From NCBI GenBank assembly GCA_003117195.1, contig BDSI01000185.1:1-64000 (forward strand): DNA of 64,000 nucleotides. Direction: 5' to 3'. The translations under genes were made by a program, and so were the position numbers. This document shows positions 11,701 to 23,700 of the stretch, piece after piece (within the stretch, counting starts at the first letter, position 1; the number at the start of each line of letters is the position of its first letter). The DNA comes from Eudorina sp. 2006-703-Eu-15 (Eukaryota; Chlorophyta; Chlorophyceae; Chlamydomonadales; Volvocaceae). The notes beneath the pieces were generated by a model that was given only the letters and a program-made list of their open reading frames with translations, was not told the origin of the DNA and did no database searches.

Positions 11701-14700
11701 GTCATCCGTACAGCTCACCTTCCCAATCATGTTGTACAGCGTCCCCATGGGGCAGTACTCCATCACGATGGCCAACATGGGCTGGGCCGCCGCCATGGCC
11801 GAGGGGGAGGCGCCCGGCCCCTCCTGCGCCTCGGCGTCCCTCAGCAGACCCGCCTGCCGCGCGGCGTGCTGGATGTACTCGGCACACACGCCTGCGGGGT
11901 AGGCCATGAGGACGTCGGGTTACATCGGGCCCGAGGTGGTCCACCCCTCCCTCCCCCCGACCGCCAGCTCACCGATGAACCTCACGATGTTGGGATGCTG
12001 GTTGAGCCGCTTGTTGAGGTCCACCTCGTGTTTGAAGGCCCGCAGCGCCCGCACGTCGTACTTCATCTCGCGGTTGATCCCAATCACCTGGTTCGCAGCC
12101 CCCGTACCCACATGTGACGTACGACAGGGCGTCAGAGTGACCCATGGGACGTCAATTGATGGCTGCACGGGCAGGCCCCGTCCGCCCTGCCCGTCTTCTT
12201 CCCGCCCTGCGTCCCTCCCCCCCTGCCCCCCTCCCTGCCCGCGCCGCGCCTCCTCCCGAAACCCAAATCCGCTCGTCCCCCACGCCCCCCACCCCACCCC
12301 CACCCCCCCACCGCTCACCTTGATGGCCACCTCGCCGTGCAGGTACATGCCCGCAAACACCTGGCCGATGGAGCCCGACCCCACCATGTTGCTCAGACCG
12401 TGGGTCAGGCCGTGGGACAGGTCCCGCCACCGAATGTCCCTTCAGGGGGCAGTGGGGTGGGGTGGGGGGCAGAGAGGGTGACGGGTTTGGGTGGGAGAGT
12501 GGGGGGGGGGGTGAGGGGTCTCCCGTGAAGAAACGGGCAGGCCCCAGGCCCCCAAGTCAAGTAAACTCCATTCAAGGCGCCGTTGTTCGCGACGCCGTAC
12601 CGTGCCGTACCGTACCGCCCAAGTGAGTTCGTCCCGCTAACAGACGTTTTCGTCGAATCGCGCGGCCCTCACCTCTCTCGCCCCCTTCTGCGCCCAACAA
12701 CGACCCCCAACAGCCCCTCCCCGCCGTCCCATGCCCACCAGAACGGGTCGCTGACGATGCTCTCGAACAGCGTCACCATCTCCGGGTCCGTCAGCAGACA
12801 GCTCTCATCCAGGGCGCAAGACCCGGCCCGAGAGGGCCCGAGCGGGACCACACCATCCGGCAGGAAGGACAGCGTCGCCGACAGGGTCCGCTCCCGCAGC
12901 ATGACCCCGCCGCCGCCGCCGCCGCCGCCGGCAGCGCCGCCACCCGCAGTTGTCGTACACCCACCGTCCGCCGCCGAAGACCCCGCGGCCACCGCGTTGG
13001 CGAATGCGGATGCGAGCCCGGCGCCTGCCGCCAGCCCCGGGGTCGGCTGTGCGGCGCCCTTGCACTGCGTCGGGTGCGCGCTGCCGTTCTGGTGGTGGTT
13101 GGAATGGCCGTTGACAGCGGGCCCGTTGGCGTGGGACGCTGCACCGGCCGAGGCGCCCCTGCCCGCGGGCAGGGCTGGGAAGGAGCTCTTGGGGCTGCCG
13201 AGGCGGGGGGTCTGACGGCCGCTGCCGCCGCTGAGCGCCAGGCTGCCGCCACCGCCGTCCCCGCCGCCTCCGCCGCCGCCTCCGCCACCGCCGCCGCCTC
13301 CGCCGCGACCGCTGCTGCCGGCGCTGTTGCTCGCGGTGGCGGCGGAGGCGACGGCGCCACCGGGCGATGACGCGCTGTCGCCGCCGCCGCCGCCGCCAGT
13401 GGTGCTGCTGCTGCTCACGGCGGAAGCACCGCCGACGAATTTCCCCATCAGGCCCGTCGTGAACTGGAGGTTGGGGGCATGCGGGGTGCGCACACACGGG
13501 CGGCATCGGGGACTGGTGACCATGTCCCCATACATACTCCAACGCTCCCAGGGACGCATGTGGCGGCCAAACTTAAACCCCCGAAGCACCCAGACCCCAT
13601 GAGGACGACACATCCTTGCACCTTCCCCGTACAGAAGGGCAGGAACCATGTGTGGGAGCAGTCATGCCACACAGTGTGTGGTCGGGCGGGTCTCAGACAA
13701 GACTGAGACCCTTCCGACCCAAACCAATGTCCGTCGTACACAGTCCCATGTCGTGTCCATCTGCCGTACCTGGAAGGACCCGGGGCCGCTCCCGACTGCG
13801 CCGTCGGCACTCGCCGAGGCAGACGCGGCGGCTGCGCCGCCGCCGCCGTCGCCCGCCCTCTCCGACGCGTGGGACGAGCTTGGGATGGCCACGGGCGCCG
13901 AGGGCAACGGAGCTCGCAGCTCCGCGCCCTGGAGCGGACGTTGCATGTTGCCGGCGCCGGGCCCCGCCGCGGCCGCCCCGCCATGCCGTACCTCAGGCGA
14001 CGGCGGCGCCGAGGGCCGAGGCGACCGATGGGGCGAGGCTGCCGGGGAGGTGGCTGACGGCAGCGCCAGCTGCAGGAAGGGCGAGGGGATGCGGCCGCCG
14101 GCGGCGGGGCTGGACGAGCCAGCAGTGACAGCAGCGGAGCCGGCGGCCGCCACAGCCGCCGTCGCGCCGTGGGTGAAGGCGGACAGGTGCTTGCTGCTGC
14201 CGCCACCGCTGGCCACACCGCCGGCGGCGGCAGCGGCGTTTGGTGCACGCGCAGCCGCCGACGGCGCTGCCGCTCCGCCGGTGCTTCCCCGCGCTATGGA
14301 CGCCCAAGAGGGGACCGTGGGAGCCACCGGCGACTGCGCATGCGGCGGCGACAGCGGAGCCGCGGGGGCGGCGGCGGCGGTGGAGGCGGCGGCGCCGCCG
14401 CCGGCCGGTGATCCCAATCGTTGTGCGGTGCCCATCCCCGCCGCAGCGACGGACGAGACGTCGGAAGCGCTGTCATCAAAGGCGCCCACGCTGCCGCCGT
14501 CGGTGACACCGGGGGCCCTCAGCCGCGGCCAGGGGTCGTGCCCGAGGGGCAGCTCCTCGTGCGGGTCGAATGGCAGCGGCGGCGGCGGCGGTTGCTGGGG
14601 CGGCGGCGGCGACGCGTCGGCGTCATTCAGACCATCACCGCCGCGCTGCCGCTGCCGGCCCCTGCCGTACAACCGTCCATGACCGCGTCCACCGCTGCCT

Positions 14701-17700
14701 CGACCATGGCTGCCGTACCTACCGCCGCCTCCGCGACCCCCGCGCGATCTCCCCGCCGCCGCCGCCGCGGCCCTCGCCGCTGCCGCAATCTGGCGCTGCG
14801 CACCGCTGTTGGGCCCGGGGGCGAGGGACAACCGGGATGAGGACGCCGAGGAATGAATGCTGCGGGTGGAGGGGATGGTGGGGAGGGCGGTGGCGGTGTC
14901 GGCAGCCGCGTGCGAAGGCCGTGCTACAGCTGAGCCGGCGGCTCCCGCGGGTCCCGCAGCAGCCTGCGCCGCCGGCCGGCCCGGCCCGGATGCGTCGACG
15001 CTGCTGCGGCCGATCCGCCCCATGGTGCGGTCCGCGGCGTAGTGCTCCGTCGCCCCGCCGGCGGCTGTCGTACCGTCGCGCTGCCCCGCCAAGACGGCGT
15101 TCTTCCATGCGCCCGCGGCGGCTGAGGCTCCCACCCCTGCTATTGTTGTTGTTGCTGCTGCTGATGTTGTTGACGTTGCGGTGGCGGCGGCGGTGGCAGT
15201 CGCGGCCGCGGAGGCTGTAGCGCCAGCGCCGCTGCTGGACGTGGCCTCCTGCCCTTCCAGAGGACTCGCTGTCACCGGCGACATCCCACCGACGACATCC
15301 GGACCGGCGGCCGCACCCCTGTCGTCCGGCAGCGACGTCCCCGCCAGTCCCGAGCCCCCAAATGCCGTCCCCGCAACCGCCCCTCCCGGTGAGAAGGGAC
15401 TCTGCAGCAGCAGCTGCTGCTGCTGCTGCTGGTGCGGGTGTGGGTGGGGGTACGGTGATATGTACGATGGTAGGTACGTGAGCTGCTGGTCCTGGCGGTG
15501 CTGCTGCAAGAGCGCTGCCGCCAAGCCGCCCTCGGGCACCCGCCCGCTAACGCCGCCGCCCAATCCCGATCCGCCGCCGCCCCGTCCCTGCACGCGGGGC
15601 CGCTGCCGCCAGCGCTCCGCCCCGGCGGGCCGCCCCCTGCCGCCGCCGGCGCCCGCCGCCGCTGCCGCCGCAATCGCCCCCGCCGTCGCCGGCCCCTGTC
15701 CGTGCCCCGCCGCACCGCTGGGCCCCCGGGGAGGTGCCGGCCCGGGGCCCGCCCCTGACGCCACCGTACGGCGAACGTTGATTTGGCGTCGTATTGAGAG
15801 GAGGCCGTCGACGACCCTCCGGGTGAGGGACGTGTAGTCAGTCCAGGTGGCGGTGAGCCAGCGCTGCGGGCGATCAGCGTGTGGGTATAGGGCGGGCAGG
15901 CGAGGGGTTGTATAGGACATTGGTAGACATACTCAAACTGCGCTGCTGCTGCTGCCAGAGCAAAGGTCCGGTGAGGGCGAGGCGAGAGGTGGGGGCCATC
16001 TGGATGCGCGGCGGTCCTCGACCTCATCGACCTCGCTGAGGCCTTCCGATGCAATTTCACGGTCTGGGGCAAAGCTGCCATCCCTGTTCCACATGCATGG
16101 GAAGGTGTGGCCTCTGCCCGTACCCCCCCGTCCGTACTCCCCCCCCGCACCTTGGTGGGCTCGCCCAGCTCCTCCGCCATGTCCAGCATGTCCCCCAGTG
16201 CCATCGACGAGTGCTCGTGGGTGTGGATGAACCGGAGCCCGGCCTCGGCGGCGTCGCGGACCAGCTCCAGAGCCCACAGGGGCAGAGGCCCGGAGCCGCC
16301 TGGGGGTCACGGGGAGGGCAGGGTGGGGTTGTAGGATACTAATAGAAATGGTCCTTTTGCGCTGCTGCTGCCAGAGCAAAAGGTGCGGTGAAGAAGTAAC
16401 TGTACGCGGGGCGGGGGACGGCAGTGTGGGGCCGTAACTCCATACGGGGACTTGGACCTACCGTATCTGCGCTCAAGGGGGACACGGATAGGTAAGAGTT
16501 CCGTAAACCGGTCTTGAGCATTGTCAATAAGAACAGCGAAACCGGTCGGGCCCCCCTGGACCCCGGGGCCCCCCACCACACCCCGCCCCACCCAGCTCAC
16601 CCGCGCACAGCCGTACAGTCCGCCGCAGGTTGGCCAGACACAGCTCCGCGAACGTCTGCTGCATCTCGTCCAGCAGGTCCCACAGCTCGTCCACTTGCTC
16701 GTCCGACAGCTCGCACGACGCCGCCCCGGCCGCCGCCACCGCCAGCGACCCCGACCCCGACGCGCCCGCGGAACCCAGCGGGTCCAGGTTCGCCGTCGCT
16801 GGCCCCGCCGCGTCGTCGCCGTCAACGCCCCCGCTGCCACCGGGCGCCGCGAATCGGTCCGCCTGGGCCAGCTCGTTCCGCAGATTCAGGTGCGCCTCCG
16901 AAGCGCGGTTCAACAGCACCTGGGTGACCCAAGGGCACCGCAGGAGGGCAGGGCGGACGTGGCTGGATACACATACGGTACCTACGCTCTCACATCCTCA
17001 TGGAGCTCGGTGCAAAGCACCTGCACTACTGCGGTATATATACATGTATATATGTCATACACACTACTACTACTACCAAGCACCTGCACTACCTGAGCCC
17101 TACTTGATGAGCATCCCCAGCCCCTGGCTGACACGTCCTTTCCCGCATCGCCCCGGCCCCTGGCAGTGGAAGAGGCCCGTCCGTCCAGTCCAGTCTCAGT
17201 GCGGTGTGCACCACCCATCACTCGGCCCCCTCCCTCCCCCTGCGCGTTGCCGACCGACTCACCTGCAGCAGCCCCGGCACCCAGGCCTGCGACTGGATGG
17301 CCGCCGCGGATATGCCGCGTCGCCGACGGCCCACAGCGAGGCCACCGCCGCCGCCCCACGCCCCCGCGGCTGCACTGCCCGCCCATCCCGGGGTCGACTC
17401 CTCGTCGCTGTCCGACCCGAGGGGCGTGCGGCCGGGCGTGTCGTCGCCGCTGCTGTTGGCGCCCTCCGTGGTACCGCCATCTGCGGCGGGCAAGAGGGGC
17501 ACCAGGGGCTAGGAGGACGGAGGGACGAGTTTGGTGGCCTTGTGCGGGGATTACAAGGGAAGGGCGGGCGCGTTGCTTGACGTGCCGTGAACAGTGCGGA
17601 CAAACCTATGACAAGGCGCTACGCGAACACCATCTTCGGGAACAGGGCGCTTTAAAATGATCAGACCACCCCCATCAAGAATCCGTCGCACCTGTGGTGT

Positions 17701-20700
17701 CGTCGTCCGCTCCCCCGCCCGCCTGCGCCGCCGCCCCGCGGGTCATCTCCACCGCCAACAGCCCGGCGTTCTCGTACATCCCACACAGCTCGCCGTACAA
17801 ATCCAGCCGGTGGCGGCTGTAGCGCTTGGCGATGCGGTCAGTCTGCCGCGCCGCCTCCTCCCACAGCGCCACGAGCCTCCGAGCCTGAGGACCAGGAGCC
17901 GTCCACCGGCAGGGCAGGATGACCCATGGGTCAGCAGGTGCCGGGCCCCAACCCGACGCCCACTCCTGTTGCTGTATGCCCTTCCTAATGTCCCCCAAAG
18001 CCTTAGCACCACAACAACCTTCGTAACGGATCTGTCCCACGCCTTAGCACACACAAGCCTGGACCTGGGACACGGTTCCGCATACAGCCATGCCTGCGGC
18101 CAAAATACGCCCCCCTGTATGTGACGCTCGCCGCCTTCCTACTACTGTACCAACACAACCCGCCGCCGCCACCCCAACTTCCTACACCCCACCGCCGCCC
18201 CACCCCCACCTGGCTGTTCTTCTCGTGTGCGAAGCTGTGAGGGGACAGCGAGGTGGGCGAGAGCAGCACCGGGGCAGCGGACCCCCCGGACAGGATACCC
18301 GCCCGGGCCAGGCTCCGCGAGACGACCTGCGGGGGCGGGGGCGGGGGTTGGGGGACCCGGGCGACGGGAGGGAGGCGGACGGCGGGAGACGCATTGGTCG
18401 GTGGGAGAGTGACTAGCGGTCAAAGACAGCCGCGGCGGGTATGTGCGCGCTGCAGAGTCCCGGAAGGCCACGTTTCCCCTGCACGGTCTCTGCAACCTAA
18501 ACCCAACCCCCTCTCAAGCCGTCTCCGGACAAACCACCCCCCCTCCTCGCATTGTGTTAAAGAACAAGAACCCGCCCAACCAGGTGGCGCATTGTGTCCC
18601 TGACCCTCCTCCCGCATCTCAATGTGGGGGGAAAGAAACATCCTTCTACGACCCTGCATCACTGCCACGCTTCCTGCAAGCCGTCGCGCCACCGGCCTCC
18701 CCGTTCCCTCCCGCCCTCCCTCCTCCGCTCCCCCCTCCCGCCCCTCGTCCTCACCTGACAGCGGTCGAGCAGCGCCCGGGCCTCCGCGCTGTGCTTGCCA
18801 CCCAGGTCGTCGCTGTGTGTGGGGGGGGGAGAGGGCAATAAGGCGGGTGGGTGGAGGATGCAGGTATTGGCGGCCAGGGGACTGTGAGGCACAGTCCGAC
18901 GGCAACACCGCGGTACCGACAAGGCGCATGCGAGGAGGGAGTACCGTAGCGGTACCGACACGAGCACACCATGGAGGACACGACAGTAAACAGGGACCGC
19001 GGAACATTCAACACTGCAACACCCGCGCCGGAGGCCCCATCAGCCGCAAACCTCACTGCCACCAATCCTCCACACCGCACTCAACCCCACACTCTTCCGC
19101 CCCGCCCAACCTCCTCCCGGCCCCTCTTGCCTCACCTTATTTTCTTGGCGATGTGGTCCATCGCGTCCAGCAGCCTCCTCACGCACCGCCCGCTGACCCG
19201 CACCTCCTCCTCGCCCCCCAGCCGCCCGCCCGCCTGCTGCCCCAGCTGGCCAAGACCCGCGCACACCGCCTGCCCCAGCACCTCCGCCGCCTCCACCAGG
19301 CCCCCCAGCAGGTTCAGCCCCAGGTCGTGAAGGCGCGGGAGCAGCTCCGGATCCTCGGCAACCAGAGGCCTGCAATCCACCGGATATGCGGTGGTGATGG
19401 TAGAGTTTGTGTGGGTACGGTAGGCACGTGCGATGGAAACGAGAGGCGGTAGAAACAGAGGCCAACCTCTGTCCCACCCGACAGATGTTGGCTGTCAGGG
19501 TGGGAGAGATCTGCTCTCAACGGGCCTAGGCAGTCAACAGATCTTCCGCGCGCCAATGTGCAAACCTCCCAACGCCCGCCTGGCAGCCACCCCCATCCTC
19601 CCCATCCCGGACCGCGCCCCGTGAGCCCGCGACCCACGGATCATTGCACACACGGCAGGCCGGTGCCCATCACAATGCTTCAGCCAAGGGCACCCACCTG
19701 TACGACTTGGCCTTTTTGAGCACGTCCTTGACCTTGCGGTACATGTCGTCCAGGGAGGCCACCAGATCCGTCAGGTCTTGCCAGGCGAAGGGCTGGGAGG
19801 GAGACGCGGGGGGCGCTGCGGGGTGAAGGGAGGACGGGCAGGAAGAGGCCGTGTGTGTGTAGATGTACAGGATCGGCACTGCAGGAAGAGGCCGGGGGGT
19901 GTGGATTTACAGGATCGGCAGTGCAGGAGGAGGCCCGGGGGGAGGTGTAGATTTACAGGATCGGCACTAACTACCCTGGCTTGGGGACCTGAACAGCAGA
20001 GGAATGGGTCGCCGAGGGCGGTCGGTTGGGGATCTGGGCCCAGGAGGCCCACCTCCGAACCTCTTGCCATGCAAACCCGACCCTGACTGCCTCCGCATTC
20101 GCGACATACCCTCGCTGCCTTATGTCAATACCGCGGCTCCCCACCCCTTCGCCGCAATCACCAACGTTTTTACCCATTCGCCACTCCCCTCTCCTTGAGG
20201 CACCTATCCGCCCCCTTCCCTGCCGCCAAGCCCTGCCGCCCTCGAGCTCAGGGCTGAGGATGCGCTTCCAAACGCCCCACATCCCCAGCACCTCCCTGCC
20301 AACCGCTAACCCGGCACGCCGCGGACCCCGAACCCTTCCCCTCCACATGCACACAAACGTGTGTGGGCTGGAGTGGGCGGGATATCTTTCCGAACCAAAG
20401 CGCGACCCCGGGCCCACCTGTCTCTGCACCTCCTCCCCTCGGAGCAACCCCCCAAGTGCCCGCCCCACCTGCGGGTCCCTCCCCCTCGTTCGTGACCGGC
20501 TGCAGCCGTCCCGCCTCCTCCATCAGCGCGTTCAACTCCTCCACCAGCGCCTCCGCCCGCTCCTCCGCCTCCTCCACCTGCGCCTGCAGGTCCTCCACAG
20601 TGCTGCCGTGACCCACCAGCACCGAGCCGAGCTGCCGCCGGAAGGTATCCCTAGGGGCCGACAAGAGATGGGTTTAAGCCGGTAGCCGGTGCGGCTCGAG

Positions 20701-23700
20701 GTGTAGAGGGGTGGGTATAGGAAATTGGTAGACAGGGGTGGGGGGTGGGGGGAAGCATGCGGTGATGAACGTGTGGGGGCCCAACAGATACAAGCCAGAC
20801 AATGCACTTGCTCGCACACGCACTAGTTGGGGCGGGACTGGCGCACTGCGGGGTTTCTGTGGTTCCGAATCACGCCTGCCCGCAGTCGATAGGGTTTTGT
20901 AACAACCAAAGTGCCTCGGTACTTGTTTGCATTGTTCGTTGCATATGATACATGATACATGCAGGCAGACACCCTGAGCCTCCAGCCGCACCCTGAGCTG
21001 CAAGGTTCGCGCGCACACGGGAGAGCATGGCCCGGTGCTAAGCTCCAAGTCCCAGCCGGCCGGCCGGCCTGCCAGGCAGCAGCAGATCGGGGGGCCGCCT
21101 ACCTAACACCCGGTGTCGAAGGTGGCGGGCCCGTGGGTCGCATCGTCGTACACACAGCGGCGAGATGTTGTGGGTTCAGACCCATGGGTCGCATGCGCCC
21201 CGCTACAGGCCTGCCGCCCAGCACCGACTTGCTGTGCTGTCGTACCTGTCTGCTATCATCACCGAGGACCCTGAGGGGATGGCCGCCACCGGTACGACGT
21301 CTCCCGCCGGCGCCGCCGCCGCACCCGCCGTGGCGCCGCCGCCGCTGTAAAGCGCCGTCAACATTCGATAGTCCGCCAAGTCGCCACGTACTGGTGTCGG
21401 GTGGTACGCCACCGGCCCCGCCGGCGCCGCCGCATGGGCCGACGCCGCGCGGCTTTCGGACGCCACGGCGACGGCGGCGGCGGCGACCGAGGCTCCCTCG
21501 TAGCTCACGCTTCGCCGCGGCGCCACCTGAAGCAGCTGCGCCGCCGCCGGCGGTGCGGCAGCTGCGCCGGCGGTGGCCGCCGCTATCAGGGAAGGTACGG
21601 AGCGGCGCCTGTCAACGGGAGCTGGGTGCGGCTGTTGTGCGACCACCGAGAGGTAGGAAGGGACCGAAGCGGCGGCGAGGATGCCGACAGCCGGGCTGCG
21701 CGGGGGCAGCGCCGCCGCCGGTGGGACCACCGGTAGCGGCGGCGCCGCTGCCGCCGCCGCCATTCCCATCGCCGCCGCCAACGGCACCGGTCCATCAGGA
21801 GCCGCGAGGCCCGTCAGCGAGCTCCGACTGCTGTCACTGCACCCATCACAACAGGGAACAAACATCATTGCGGCTCGATCCAGCCCGTATGTCGATCAGA
21901 CAGTGCCACCGCTGAAAAACCCCAAACAGGCACTAGTCCACCAAGCACTCAATCCAGCCACGTAATGTTCCCATCGCCGTTGCCTCCTTCCTAAACTCCC
22001 GCTCCTCCTACCGCAACCACATTCGCCGCCGGCAGCTCGAGAGCAACTAGCTCTCCTGAACCCTCACAGCGCTCTGCACCTTTCTGCCGAACAGTCTCCG
22101 GCCACACATTACCCGTATGGTTACAACTGCGCCCCGGGCTGCCGTATGTACACTCACTGGCGCATGGACGACCTGCTCGCCGCGGCAGCTGCGCCCGCTG
22201 CCGGCGCCATGCCCGCCACCGATGCGTTCCGGTCGGGGGTGGAGTAACCGGAGGGCAGGTCGGAGCTGCGGGGCCGTGACGGTCCAGGGAGGGAGGGAGG
22301 TGGGGAAGGAGAGGCCGACGGGAAGGGGAGCAGCGACCCCTCGCCATCGCGTTTTGGATACAAGACCAGCACCCCACGACCAACCCAACAGTGTTGGGAT
22401 GTATCCCTGCCGGATTGCACCGCACCTCTTCAGCACATGCTACTATACCGCACACACCTCTCCACAGCTGCGCCCCCTCCTCGGGCTACGGGCAACCCCG
22501 CGTCACTCACGATCGGAGGGACATGTCGCTCGTCACCCTGCGACTGAAGCTCCCCGCCGCAGCCGCCGCCGCTGCCCCCGCTGCCCCCGCCGCCGCCGGC
22601 TGAGCCCCGCCCGCGGCCGCCACGGCACCATTGCCCGCAGCGACCGCGGCCGCGCCGCCCGGCGGCGGCGTCCCCGCCCGGCTGGACAGCGCCGTGGGGG
22701 TCATGAGCCCCGCCATCTGGGGGTCCGAGGAGAGCGCCAGGGAGAGGCTGAGGATGCTGCTGACGGGGCTGGGCGGCATGCCCGACACGCTGCCGCCCTT
22801 GGTCTGGGTCCCTGCGTCCTCCGCGGTGCCGATCCCCAGCGCCTCAAGCGTCGTGTCGATCTCCTGGAGGGGGAGGGCGGCGGTGGAGGATTAAACAGAA
22901 ACAGCCCAGACACACCCAGCCTGGCGGGGTCGGGGAGGGCGCCGAGAAAGCGGCCGTCGGGCGCGTGGGAGGGGGCTTTGCGGGTAAGAAGACAGCTCGC
23001 GGCCTGCCGCCCAAAGTATTCCTCTACAAGAATACCCGTAGCTATTCTCTATAGGAACTCCGAGATCATCATCCGGGGCGAGAGAGGTGTGTCAGCCGAC
23101 CTCCGCAGACTCATTCGCCACGCTTCCGCGGAGTCGCTGAAAGCGCATCCTTGGACCCAGATGCCGCAGTGGCAGTCCGCTCTGACCAAGCCGAGCCCAC
23201 CGCCCCCACACCGACACGCTACACCCAACCACCCTGCATGAAACCCTAGCCACAAACTCATCTCCCCTCACACACCTTGAAGAACCGGGCCTGCTGGCGC
23301 GCCTTCTGCCTGCGGTCCTTCGCCTCCCGCCTGGAGGACGCCGCGTTGCGACCCTGCCGGGCCACCGCTGAATCAGGCTCCAGGGCCTGGCCATGGTAGC
23401 CAGCGGCGAGGGAAGAAGACAGGGTTAGATTACACGTGGCTGGCTGTCAACCCGCTGACAGGAGATCCGCGGACTGAGGCAGATAAGGTGGCGCATGGTC
23501 ATTGCAGTGAGCGATGAATGGATGCTGCCGCAGGGGTGGCATGCTGATCTGCTGAAGGATGGAATAGATTGTGGGTCATTCGCGCGGGTCCCACCCGCAG
23601 CGGGCTGCGAGCTGGAAGGAGGTTTGATCATCCAGGCGCCCAGGGCGACAACCTAGTCACTGCCGGACACCCAGACAGACGAACACGGGCGACCGTGCGA

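Noticed and set aside
13648..14682. 344-codon plus-strand frame
   Set aside because: It is antisense to the 698-codon kinase exon. GCC/GGC triplet repeats keep several frames open, while the minus frame joins in phase to eleven further exons with clear kinase motifs.
20026..20685. 219-codon plus frame
   Set aside because: It is antisense to the coiled-coil exon 20469-20650 of the kinase gene and otherwise intronic.
22117..23241. 374-codon plus-strand frame
   Set aside because: It overlaps three phase-consistent minus-strand kinase exons and their introns and shows no domain.
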